A stretch of DNA of 64,000 nt from MGIIa-L3 sp038150305 (GTDB lineage Archaea > Thermoplasmatota > Poseidoniia > Poseidoniales > Poseidoniaceae). The position numbers and the translations under genes are program-made. The DNA lies in assembly GCA_038150305.1 (NCBI GenBank), contig JAYOTG010000003.1, positions 1-64,000 of the forward strand, written 5' to 3'. The notes beneath the pieces were generated by a model that was not told the origin of the DNA, did no database searches, and saw only the letters and a list, made by a program, of their open reading frames with translations. Below, in pieces: positions 25,981-34,249 of the stretch. How positions within the stretch are numbered: the first letter of the stretch is position 1; every line of letters starts with the position of its first letter.

Positions 25981-28554
25981 ATGGCGAAGGGCTTTCAATC
26001 AGCGCACAGGCCCATTCACATGGCCGTTGACCTTCAACGAACCACAGCCGTGATGCTGTTGGCTCTGTTTGTGCTGATGACACTGAGTCCGTTGGCTGCT
26101 GGAAGCCAGACCATGGGTGACCATGAACGGATGGATGCCGCGCTCGAGGAAGCCCTTTGGTCCGCTGAACTCGATGAACGCCTTCCGGTCATCGTCCAAT
26201 TCGAATCCCCGGTCACCGCCAGTGACCGAGCCATGCTGGCACGCCTCGGTGCCACGGTGGAAGGCGAGGCTCCTCTCCTCCATGCCTTGCTCGTGGAGGC
26301 GAATCCTCACGCCACCCGCCAACTCAGCGGGTTCGATCGTGTGCATTACATGGAACTCGATCGTCTCTTGGAATACTTCTACCTCCCAACCGCGCCCGGA
26401 GGAGCACCAACTGGAGACGTTGGTGCTTTGATGCACGAAACCGTCCACGTGGTTGACGCCACCGACGCGTGGCACCGCGTCATTGTGCAACCTGATGGGT
26501 CCATCGCCTACGACCTTGACCTCGGATTCACAGAATGGGACGGAGACGGCACGGCCATTGTCGATCTTGACACCGGCGTGGATGCCGGGCACCCTGACTA
26601 CGACTACCTGGAACCGTGGACCGGTGAGAAGACGCTCTATTCCGCCAAGTGGACGCCGGGTGATGGGTGGGTCGAGACCAGAAATTCGGACACCTCCTCC
26701 GGTCACGGCACCCACGTCGGTGGAACGATTGCAGGCAACGGTGACGCTTCTGCAGGTCGCCGCGCCGGCGTTGCAAAAGGCGGCCAACTCATCGCTCTCG
26801 GTGCTGGAGATGGCGCGTCGATTTTCGCCGGTGTGCAGGGACTCGAGTGGACGTACGAGCATTCCCGCCCCGGGGCCAACGAATACCACATCCGCGTCGT
26901 TTCGAACTCATGGGGTTCTGACGGTGACTACGACCCAAACGGAGCGATTGCAACCCTGACGGACAAACTCACCTTCGAGCACAGCGTCGCCGTCATCTTT
27001 GCCGCCTCAAACTCTGGAGGTTCAGGTGCGGAATGCTCTGGAGACCTCCGCACGAACGTCTACGCCAACACGCCCTCTGCCATTTCAGTCGCGGCCCTCA
27101 CCCACGACGGCTCCGCCGTGACGTCATTTTCCTCACGTGGCTGCATGGATCAGCAACACACCTGGCCCGATGTGGGCGCACCAGGCCGGGACATTTGGGC
27201 CACAGCCCCACGAGGCACGGCCATCGATGCCTCAACCCGAACACAGGGTGACTTGTACTACATGGCCATCTCTGGCACCTCCATGGCCACACCGCACGTG
27301 GGTGGCATCGCAGGATTGCTCATCGACGTGGCTCCGTCCCTCGGTGTTGCGGACTACCACAGGGACGATCACGACGAAGGCTCAAGCCTGGTGAACGGTG
27401 AGAACGCAGCAGCTTACGGGCAATTCGAAGATTGGGACACCGCCAACTACTCTCGCGTGCACGAAGTGGAACTCATCCTCGAATTGACCTCGCGATACCA
27501 AGGCATGGCCAACAGTTGCGAAGACGGCAACGATGAGGACAGCTGCAACGACATCCCTGAAGCGTGCTACCTCTCAGCGACCGGGCAATGCCACGATTGG
27601 CGTTTGGGTCACGGTTTAGTGGACGTCGACGCTGCCATGGGCTTGGCACGCACGCTGCAGCAATTGCGCGACCCCAACCTCGACGGCTTCGTTGACTTCC
27701 CTGAGTTCACGGTCTGGGACGCGGCAGAAATCAGCGACGTGATGCTGGGCGAGCGGACCATTCCGGTCAACACGGACCGCGTCAGGCACCAATGGAAGGG
27801 CGATTGGAACCACTTCAACAACGGTCCCGGAGGGCTGCTTGGTGTGTACACCACCAACGATGCACACCACATGTTCATTCCCAACGGAACGACCACCCTC
27901 GAGGCGTACTTCACACCGACCGAATACGAACTTGATACCGGTCAGGTCGGAGCCCTGCAACTTCGCATCGACATGGGCGAGGACGGGACCAACGACGAGG
28001 GCGTAGGGACCCGCGAAAGCGACACGTGGATCTACACCCTTGATGTGGACCCCGCTGATTGGGGCACATGGACGGAGTTCGACGTTGAAGGCCAAGCCGT
28101 CACCGTCTGGGGCGCCGTGCAAGATTCAGAGTTCTTCGAATCGAGCGTCCCCTACACGGTCGATGTGGTGCTCACCCTCGACTTGAGCGAGCCACGCGAC
28201 ATCGCCTTTGACCAGCGCCCTGGGAGTTACTCTGACCTTGATCCGACCTCGCCGTCCTCTGGATACACTTCGGACATGGACGGACGGTTGACGTTCACAC
28301 GCGGCGTGTTTGACCAAGCCGCCGTCGCCGCTCTGGCCAACGGACTCATCGAGGATGCGACCAGTGAGGAGGACGTGGGCTTCTTTGGTGCCCTCGCCGA
28401 CCTGATCATCACCTACACGGGTTCGAGTTTCGTGGCCCTGATGCTGGTCATCCTGCTGGCCCTTGGTGTCAGCACGCTGGTCAGGAACGCGCGCATCGAT
28501 ACGCCAATCCTGCTCAAGAGCGATGATCCTCTGGACGCGGAACTTGAGGACTGA
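25981..28554 (+). CDS. Secreted subtilisin-like protease (S8) with C-terminal membrane anchor
   Basis: 857 residues. ATG 26020 (MAVDLQRTTAVMLLALFVLM) gives a cleaner signal peptide than ATG 25981, so the start is uncertain. An I9-like pro-region (about residues 65-130, LPVIVQFESPVTASDRAM) precedes the protease. Its triad is complete: Asp197 (LDTGVD), His242 (GHGTHVGG) and Ser434 (SGTSMATPH), with Asn344 (AASNSGG). A Cys-rich insert (about 520-550), a beta-rich P-domain-like region and a membrane helix near the C terminus (SFVALMLVILLALGVSTLV) follow. It should display the protease on the cell surface for extracellular protein breakdown. Confidence 0.9.
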   Translation: MAKGFQSAHRPIHMAVDLQRTTAVMLLALFVLMTLSPLAAGSQTMGDHERMDAALEEALWSAELDERLPVIVQFESPVTASDRAMLARLGATVEGEAPLLHALLVEANPHATRQLSGFDRVHYMELDRLLEYFYLPTAPGGAPTGDVGALMHETVHVVDATDAWHRVIVQPDGSIAYDLDLGFTEWDGDGTAIVDLDTGVDAGHPDYDYLEPWTGEKTLYSAKWTPGDGWVETRNSDTSSGHGTHVGGTIAGNGDASAGRRAGVAKGGQLIALGAGDGASIFAGVQGLEWTYEHSRPGANEYHIRVVSNSWGSDGDYDPNGAIATLTDKLTFEHSVAVIFAASNSGGSGAECSGDLRTNVYANTPSAISVAALTHDGSAVTSFSSRGCMDQQHTWPDVGAPGRDIWATAPRGTAIDASTRTQGDLYYMAISGTSMATPHVGGIAGLLIDVAPSLGVADYHRDDHDEGSSLVNGENAAAYGQFEDWDTANYSRVHEVELILELTSRYQGMANSCEDGNDEDSCNDIPEACYLSATGQCHDWRLGHGLVDVDAAMGLARTLQQLRDPNLDGFVDFPEFTVWDAAEISDVMLGERTIPVNTDRVRHQWKGDWNHFNNGPGGLLGVYTTNDAHHMFIPNGTTTLEAYFTPTEYELDTGQVGALQLRIDMGEDGTNDEGVGTRESDTWIYTLDVDPADWGTWTEFDVEGQAVTVWGAVQDSEFFESSVPYTVDVVLTLDLSEPRDIAFDQRPGSYSDLDPTSPSSGYTSDMDGRLTFTRGVFDQAAVAALANGLIEDATSEEDVGFFGALADLIITYTGSSFVALMLVILLALGVSTLVRNARIDTPILLKSDDPLDAELED

Positions 28555-28602
28555 TTCAGCACTCCTGTGTTCTGTTCCGCTGCAAAGGGGACCCACTGCA
28601 CG

Positions 28603-28643
28603 ACAGCGCGTGCTGTGGACGGTCGGATCTGAAGGCTTCAGAT
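28603..28643. terminator. Two hairpins in a convergent intergenic region
   Basis: ACAGC-GCGT-GCTGT (28603-28616) and ATCTGAAGGCTTCAGAT (28627-28643) are inverted repeats between the subtilase stop and the stop of the minus-strand membrane gene; the second overlaps that stop codon. No T-run follows, so they may be transcript-end stabilisers rather than classical terminators. Confidence 0.35.
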
Positions 28644-29792
28644 GGAGGGCCTCTTGGGAATCTCACCGGCCGTGTCCGAGCGGGGCAGGGCCTCAAGATC
28701 CGCAAAGGACATGCCGCCGCTGACCAATTCTTTGGATTGCTCCTTACGTTCGGCCATCGACATCTTTGCGCCAAACACCAGACGCCCCTCAGCGCGTGTC
28801 AGGTCGTAGGAAATCAGCGGTGCGAATTGGTCCATGGCTTGGGTTTCAAACACGTCTCGGACCGACTTCCCTCGGACCAAGGCATAGCCCCACTGGTAGG
28901 CGAAACCCACCAAAGCCGCACCGTAGAGCACGGCGATGACCACCGCGGAGAAGAGCACGGGGTTGCCGTTCCGCGTTTCCTCCATCATCGCGCGGACCAG
29001 CAGGAGCACCAACCCGAATCCGACCACGGGTTTCAGCAGCGAATCAAGCCAGAGGTCAATGGGCGTCAGCGAAGCATTGGCCGGGTCGGCGAAGACGAGG
29101 TCGGTCTCGAACGCCGCCCCGAGCACGCCAACCAGCGCGAGGAGCACCACGTAGAGCAGGATGGCGATGAGCGCTTGGATGCCGGTCGAATCGATGCGGA
29201 AGGTCCACAGAACAACCAGCCACGCGAACAGGCCCAGGAACGCCAACCTTGGCGCGCCTTGGAAGTGGCGCAGATGATGCGAGAGTTCCATCACGTGCTC
29301 ACGCGATACCTCACCGGTGTCCAACGTCCGGGGGATGTGGATGATTTGCCAATTGGTGACCCGGCGCAAGATGTTCAACGCCGTAGCCAGAAGGTTGCGC
29401 CGGATGAGCAGGAACTCCGTGGCCATGAACACGGGAAAGGCCAGCAGGATGACCGGTGCAGCAAGCAGAAGCGCAATCGGGAAGACGAACAAGGCGGGAA
29501 GGAGGATGAAATGGCCCAGCCCAAGGGGGTAGATCGTGTCCGCCTCGAGGAGCCGCTGACGCTGCGGGCTGATGCCGGCTTCCCTTGCACGATCATTGAG
29601 GGCCACCCGGAAAGCTTCCAGCGGCATCCCGGCGTGCAGGATTCGACGAACGTCGGCGCGGTAACTCATGTTGTCGATGGAGGAGCCGACCCGGAGTTGC
29701 CACGCGATTCGAAGTGGGAGCGCAAGGAGCACCGGTATGAGCAAAATGCCCAGTGCAGAAGCGAGGGCGTCGATGCCCGGCTCGGTGGCCAC
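28638..29792 (-). CDS. Multi-pass membrane protein, unknown family
   Basis: 384 residues from GTG 29792. About seven or eight membrane helices are seen: LASALGILLIPVLLALPL near the start, HFILLPALFVFPIALLLAAP and VILLAFPVFMATEFLLI (about 95-130), LAFLGLFAWLVVLWTF (about 182), ALIAILLYVVLLALVGVLG (about 208), LLKPVVGFGLVLLLVRAM and LFSAVVIAVLYGAALVGFAY. The C-terminal 60 residues are soluble and charged. No catalytic or transport motif is recognised. It is divergent from the dehydrogenase gene, 74 bases between starts. Confidence 0.65.
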   Translation of the reverse strand: MATEPGIDALASALGILLIPVLLALPLRIAWQLRVGSSIDNMSYRADVRRILHAGMPLEAFRVALNDRAREAGISPQRQRLLEADTIYPLGLGHFILLPALFVFPIALLLAAPVILLAFPVFMATEFLLIRRNLLATALNILRRVTNWQIIHIPRTLDTGEVSREHVMELSHHLRHFQGAPRLAFLGLFAWLVVLWTFRIDSTGIQALIAILLYVVLLALVGVLGAAFETDLVFADPANASLTPIDLWLDSLLKPVVGFGLVLLLVRAMMEETRNGNPVLFSAVVIAVLYGAALVGFAYQWGYALVRGKSVRDVFETQAMDQFAPLISYDLTRAEGRLVFGAKMSMAERKEQSKELVSGGMSFADLEALPRSDTAGEIPKRPSI

Positions 29793-29866
29793 GTGGCGCT
29801 CACAACCCCTCTCCCTCTGAATGCATCGGATGCAACCTTCTTGTTCCGTCGGAACAGGCCACCACC

Positions 29867-30841
29867 ATGCGCATCGCCATTACGGACGGCTTGCACCCTG
29901 ACGCCATCGCCAAACTTCGTGCCGAATGCGGGGGTGAGGTGGCTGAACTCGAGCCGACATCGCTCGGCTCCGACGGCGGAGGTCCCATCACGGCGCTCAT
30001 TGTGCGGAGCCGCACCAAGGTGACCGCGGACGTGCTGGCCTCCTTGCCGGATCTGAAGGTCGTCGGACGTGCGGGTGTTGGGGTGGACAACATCGACCTC
30101 GAAGCAGCGACGGCCGCGGGCGTTCGCGTCGTCAACGCTCCGCGTGCGTCCACCCACTCCGTGGTGGAGTTGACCATGGCCCACTTGCTCGGCTCTGTCC
30201 GGTTCCTCGGCCCTTCTGACCGTGCCATGCGGGAAGGTCGCTGGATCAAGAAGGACGCAAAGGGTACCGAATTGTCCGGCAAGCGGCTCGGTTTGGTCGG
30301 CTACGGTCGCATCGCCCGCGGCGTGGCTGCCGTGGCCGTGGCCTTGGGGATGGAGGTGCACGCGTTTGACCCCTACCTTCCCGAAGGCCTGGACATCGCG
30401 CCTGTCACCACCCTTCATGCAGACCTCGACGATTTGTTCCGTTCGTGCACCCACATCAGCCTGCATTGTGGCCTCACGCCGGAAACCCATCACATGGTCG
30501 ATGCGCGTCGGCTGAACCTGATGCCGCAGGTCGGTGCGGACGGCGTGGCGTGCGGGGCCCATTTGGTGAACTGTGCCCGCGGTGGTCTGGTCGACGAGTC
30601 TGCTGCATCCGAGGCGCTGAGCAACGGGACGCTCGCGAGCCTGGCCCTCGATGTGTTCGAAGAAGAACCGGTTGGGGCAGGTCATCCGCTGGTTGAACAC
30701 GCGCGCTTCAGCGGCACGCCACACATCGGCGCATCCACGCACGAGGCCCAACGACGCGTCGGGATGGACATCGCAGCGGCCGTGCTTGAGACCCTCGACA
30801 CGGGGTCCTGTCCGACCGTGGTGAACCGTGACGTGCTCTGA
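29867..30841 (+). CDS. D-isomer-specific 2-hydroxyacid dehydrogenase (SerA-like)
   Basis: 324 residues from ATG 29867. The family layout is complete: an N-terminal substrate domain, the LKVVGRAGVGVDNIDLEAA block (about residues 62-80), the NAD-binding GLVGYGRIARGVA (GxGxxG, about 145-157), the LVNCARGGLVDE segment with the catalytic Arg, DVFEEEP with the catalytic Glu, and a C-terminal HIGAST with the catalytic His. The GRAGVGVDNID and NAPRAS motifs are those of phosphoglycerate dehydrogenases. It lacks the ACT domain of long SerA forms, so the substrate may be 3-phosphoglycerate or another 2-hydroxyacid. Confidence 0.88.
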   Translation: MRIAITDGLHPDAIAKLRAECGGEVAELEPTSLGSDGGGPITALIVRSRTKVTADVLASLPDLKVVGRAGVGVDNIDLEAATAAGVRVVNAPRASTHSVVELTMAHLLGSVRFLGPSDRAMREGRWIKKDAKGTELSGKRLGLVGYGRIARGVAAVAVALGMEVHAFDPYLPEGLDIAPVTTLHADLDDLFRSCTHISLHCGLTPETHHMVDARRLNLMPQVGADGVACGAHLVNCARGGLVDESAASEALSNGTLASLALDVFEEEPVGAGHPLVEHARFSGTPHIGASTHEAQRRVGMDIAAAVLETLDTGSCPTVVNRDVL

Positions 30842-30932
30842 TCACTTTGCGTTCATTCACCCCTCCCTCCGTTGCCTCCTCCATGCAGGCTGGCGTGGCC
30901 ATGGCATGGGTCGAAGTGTACCGACGTGGCGC

Positions 30933-31163
30933 ATGCGCGTGGATCAAGAATTGCAAGCTTTGGCCCCGTACCGCCGTTTGCTGCCCCATGATGAACAGGC
31001 TGTGTTTGATGACCTGCTCGCGCATTTGCGGCAGCGCCGTGGTGTGGCCGGCATGCTTCCTGCCCATGACCCTTGGACGCCTTTGCTGCTAACGGCCCTG
31101 CTCGAGGCATGGGTCCGTCTTCGTTCCTTGGAAGATGCCTTGGAGGGACGGGATGCGGCCTAG
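30933..31163 (+). CDS. Small helical protein upstream of polB2
   Basis: 76 residues from ATG 30933 (MRVDQELQALAPYRRLLPHDEQ). It is predicted by eye to be all helical, with no Cys clusters or membrane segment. Its stop (31161-31163) overlaps the ATG of the polymerase gene (31153) by 11 bases, indicating translational coupling. The upstream region (30842-30932) contains TTCACCC at 30856-30862, which matches a half-site in the DinB/RecA-like intergenic region. I recognise no family. Position suggests an accessory subunit or regulator of the polymerase. Confidence 0.6.
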   Translation: MRVDQELQALAPYRRLLPHDEQAVFDDLLAHLRQRRGVAGMLPAHDPWTPLLLTALLEAWVRLRSLEDALEGRDAA

Positions 31164-33516
31164 TTGGTTGCTCGACGTGCACGACGAAGGCACGGGCGTG
31201 CTCACGGCATGGGTGCGCCAAGAGCAGGGGTCGGCTCGCGCGCTGCGCTTTGTCACCCCGTGCTTGCTCCACATCACGGCCGCTCCTGAACGGCTTCGAG
31301 CGCTCCAGGTCTGGCTTGATCAGCCCGAAGTTCGGTTGCATCATGGCGTCCTTTCGAGCGACGCCATCGAAGCTCCCGTGGCGCTCGGCGGCCCCATGCA
31401 CCCGGTGCTTGAGGTGACGCTTCGCCGCCCACGCGACCGTCTTCGTCTGGCCCGTACCATCGACGACCGTGGTTTTCATCGTCACCACACTTTGCTGTCG
31501 GTTGACGTCGATCCGGTGCAATCGTGGCTGACCTCGCACGGTGTCGAGCTTTTCGGCGGCGTGCAGGTCGTCGAGGATGCCCTCACGCCACGTCCTTTTT
31601 CGGACGTCATGGACGACGTGCGCGTCCTTCGCATGGAGGCCGAATGGGACGGTCCGTTGCACGATGGACGCCTGTTGGCGGTGCGTTTGACGCCGGTCGA
31701 GGCCGTCGGTATGGAGGCCGTTGGGCCAAGCGACGTGCTCCCCCTTGCGGGTCCAGGCGGAATGGAGCGCATGATGGAGGCTTTCGATCGCCATGATCCA
31801 GACGTTGTGCTGACGGAAGGCGGCGATGCTCACCTGCTGCCTGCGCTGCGTCAGCGGGCCGAGGCATGGGGCGTTCACCTCCGTCTCGGGAGGTCATCGA
31901 CGGTCCTGCCGACGCCCACGCGACGCTCCACCGTTCGGTCCTACGGTCGCTTGTTGCGACGAGGTGGGCACCACCGGCTCGAGGGCCGCGTGCACATCGA
32001 TCTGGGCACGAGTTTCCTCGGACGTGAGGCAGGGTTGCCCGGGCTGATCGAATTGTCGCAAGCCTCCGGCCGGCCCCTCGATGCGGTGGCTCGACGCTCC
32101 CCGGGCGCGGTCATCAGCGCGATTCAGGTGCGCACGGCCATGCAAGACGGTGTGTTGATTCCGTGGCGGAAGAACCGACCCGAAGACACCACGACGGGCT
32201 GGGACCTGTTGCATGCCGATCGTGGTGGTCTGCACCTCGATCCAAGACCGGGCATTCACGTGGACGTGTTTGAGCTGGATTTTGCCAGCCTCTTCCCAAG
32301 CCTCATCGCCACACGTAACATCTCCCCTGAAACCCTTGGATGCGCCTGTTGCGCAGGCAGCGGTCAAGCCTCGTTCGTCCCGCTTGACCCCGACGAAGCG
32401 AAGCGGTGGTTTCGGAACCGTGATGTCAGTCAGCGCCTCGATCCTGCTCCGGATTCATCGCCAGCGGCGTTGAGCGTTCCCGGACTTGAGCTGCACACCT
32501 GCCTTCAGCACCACGGTTTGCTTGGCCGGGTCGTGGCTCCCCTCATCCGCCGTCGTTCTGAACTCAAAGCCCAACGGACAAGGCCTCGAGACGATGCAGA
32601 CCGGCGTCAATTGGCCCTGAAGTGGCTGCTCGTGACCTGTTTCGGATACACCGGTTACCGCAACGCCCGCTTCGGCCGCATCGAGGCGCACGAAGCGATT
32701 TGTGCATGGGCCCGCGAAGTCATGCTGGAAGGCATCGAAGCGGCCCGAGCGGACGGATGGGACGTTGTTCACGGCATCGTCGACAGTTTGTGGATCACCG
32801 ACGTGTCAGGGCGTTCCAACGACGAGCGGGCGGTGGCGGCGCAACGTTTGGCGGATCGCCTCGGAGCCACGACCGGTATTCCTCTCGAAGTGGAAGGGCG
32901 ATACCCCGTGTTGGCCATCCTTCCTCGCCGCTCCGACGGTGCAGGCGCGTTGACGAAGTATTGGGGCTGCGGCCTCGACGGTGTCAAGGTTCGCGGCATC
33001 GAGGCGAGGCAACACTCGACGAGTCCTTTCGTCAAGCGCTTCCAAAAGGAGACGCTGGAGGCATTGCGCCACCATGTCCTGACCCATGGGGTGGACGTGG
33101 AAGCCCTCGAAGCGCTGCTGCTTGAGGCCCACGACCGTGCCCGGACGTCGTTGATGAGCGGCCGCGTCCCCTTGGTCGATCTGCTCGTTGCCCAGCGGGT
33201 CGAGCGCGGCCTGGAGGAGCGCACCGTCAACACGGTGTTGCAGCGCGCCATGACCCGTTCCTCTCGTTTGGGATGGCCGGTTGCTCTTGGGTCGAGGCTG
33301 CGTTTTGTGGAGGTTGAGGGCAACGAAGACGGCGTCGTGTTGGCGGCCGAGTTGGACGATGGAGCCTCAACACGCTTCCGACCCGCCCTCGACGTTCACG
33401 TCCGTCGCCTCGACCGCGCGGCATGGTCGCTGCTCGCACCGTTCGGTTGGGACTTGGAGCCGCTCCGGCGACCACTCGGCCAAGGTCGGTTGCCTGTGGT
33501 CCGAAACGTGACGTGA
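31153..33516 (+). CDS. polB2: Family B DNA polymerase, PolB2 (Dpo2) type
   Basis: 787 residues from ATG 31153. Motif A is intact (LDFASLFPSLI, Asp376), followed by a Cys/His cluster (CACCAGSG, then HTCLQHH). The motif B region reads LLVTCFGYTGYRNARFG instead of the usual NSxYG form. Motif C reads HGIVDSLWI, so only the second Asp (Asp544) of DTD remains and the first is Ile542. The exonuclease motifs of the N-terminal half are degenerate (no clear DIE). These changes are those of the archaeal PolB2 group, thought to act in damage tolerance rather than replication. Retained residues may still allow weak or assisted synthesis. It converges with, and overlaps by 150 bases, the RecA-like gene. 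Confidence 0.85.
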   Translation: MRPSWLLDVHDEGTGVLTAWVRQEQGSARALRFVTPCLLHITAAPERLRALQVWLDQPEVRLHHGVLSSDAIEAPVALGGPMHPVLEVTLRRPRDRLRLARTIDDRGFHRHHTLLSVDVDPVQSWLTSHGVELFGGVQVVEDALTPRPFSDVMDDVRVLRMEAEWDGPLHDGRLLAVRLTPVEAVGMEAVGPSDVLPLAGPGGMERMMEAFDRHDPDVVLTEGGDAHLLPALRQRAEAWGVHLRLGRSSTVLPTPTRRSTVRSYGRLLRRGGHHRLEGRVHIDLGTSFLGREAGLPGLIELSQASGRPLDAVARRSPGAVISAIQVRTAMQDGVLIPWRKNRPEDTTTGWDLLHADRGGLHLDPRPGIHVDVFELDFASLFPSLIATRNISPETLGCACCAGSGQASFVPLDPDEAKRWFRNRDVSQRLDPAPDSSPAALSVPGLELHTCLQHHGLLGRVVAPLIRRRSELKAQRTRPRDDADRRQLALKWLLVTCFGYTGYRNARFGRIEAHEAICAWAREVMLEGIEAARADGWDVVHGIVDSLWITDVSGRSNDERAVAAQRLADRLGATTGIPLEVEGRYPVLAILPRRSDGAGALTKYWGCGLDGVKVRGIEARQHSTSPFVKRFQKETLEALRHHVLTHGVDVEALEALLLEAHDRARTSLMSGRVPLVDLLVAQRVERGLEERTVNTVLQRAMTRSSRLGWPVALGSRLRFVEVEGNEDGVVLAAELDDGASTRFRPALDVHVRRLDRAAWSLLAPFGWDLEPLRRPLGQGRLPVVRNVT

Positions 33517-34140
33517 ACGCAGCGGTTGGAGGAGACGCCACGGCGCTTGCCCGCGTCGAATCCTCAACCTTCCATCGCGTCCTGCGGTCACCTCCACGAG
33601 GCTTCGTGCCATGTGGGCCAGCCGTTGCGTTCGCCATCGGTGGGCCTTGGGCCCATGACGGCCATGGATCACGACGACCGTGGTGGCGTTGGCGTGTACC
33701 GTCTGTTCCAGATCATCGCAGAGGTGGCGCACCATGTCGCGTCGTTCGCGGGCACGGAGTTCGTCGTCGTCGAACATGGCCATGGGGGCGTCGACCACGA
33801 CGAGCCGTGAACCGCTGCTCTGAACCTCGTTGGGAAGCCGGGCCACCATGGCCGCACACTGGTGCGCGGTGAACCCGCGCGCCACACGCAACGAACGAAG
33901 GGCACGCGGTCCGACGCCCAGTTGCGCGAGCCAGGGGGAGAAGCGTCCAGGATCGAGCCGGCATGCTCCATCGATCCAGTGCACCACGTGGCCGCTGGCC
34001 AAGGCGAGGGCCACCCATGCTTCCGCCACAGGGCGCGCCCGCCTTCCATGCCGCCCATCGCCCATCAGCACGTGGACGCCCGGTTGGCGGGGGCGAAATT
34101 CAGCTGCGGCATGCGAGCGAAGCGTGGGTGCTGGATGCAT
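33367..34140 (-). CDS. RecA/RadA-fold protein with degenerate Walker A (ImuA/RadB-like)
   Basis: 257 residues from ATG 34140. The order of elements follows the RecA core: strand GVHVLMGDGRHGRR (residues 21-34) where GxxxxGKT should be, then helix, then HVVHWIDGACRLDPGRF (51-67), which parallels the YIDTEGTFRPER block of RadA. FTAHQCAAMV and a Walker B-like RLVVVDAP (112-119) follow, then TTVVVIHGRHG (153-163). The P-loop Lys and Ser/Thr are missing, so ATP hydrolysis is unlikely. The C-terminal 50 residues lie antisense to the polymerase 3' end and look unstructured. It is divergent from dinB and convergent with polB2, which places it in a translesion context like bacterial ImuA. Confidence 0.65.
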   Translation of the reverse strand: MHPAPTLRSHAAAEFRPRQPGVHVLMGDGRHGRRARPVAEAWVALALASGHVVHWIDGACRLDPGRFSPWLAQLGVGPRALRSLRVARGFTAHQCAAMVARLPNEVQSSGSRLVVVDAPMAMFDDDELRARERRDMVRHLCDDLEQTVHANATTVVVIHGRHGPKAHRWRTQRLAHMARSLVEVTAGRDGRLRIRRGQAPWRLLQPLRSRHVSDHRQPTLAEWSPERLQVPTERCEQRPCRAVEATDVNVEGGSEAC

Positions 34141-34160
34141 GGTTTCACCGGACCTCTCCG

Positions 34161-34203
34161 TTCACCCGAGAGGGTGGTGAAGCCTGTCGACGACCCGTCG
34201 TCG
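34161..34203. promoter_or_regulatory. Two inverted repeats between the RecA-like gene and dinB
   Basis: TTCACC-N9-GGTGAA (34161-34181) and CGACGAC-CC-GTCGTCG (34188-34203) lie in the 109-base divergent region. A further TTTCACC is at 34143-34149. Either could bind a dimeric regulator controlling both genes, as expected for a damage-inducible unit. Short palindromes also arise by chance in GC-rich DNA. Confidence 0.35.
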
Positions 34204-34249
34204 GAAGTGAAGCGCAGGCCTCAAACACCTTCGACGCGGAAGACGGGGC

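Noticed and set aside
28737..30023. A 428-codon open frame antisense to the membrane-protein gene at 28638-29792
   Set aside because: Its translation is His/Arg/Gln-rich without hydrophobic cores or domains, whereas the minus-strand frame encodes coherent membrane helices.
31153..33516. Main replicative PolB assignment for the B-family polymerase
   Set aside because: The altered motif C, worn exonuclease motifs and PolB2-type LLVTCFGYTGY region do not fit the replicative PolB1/PolB3 groups.
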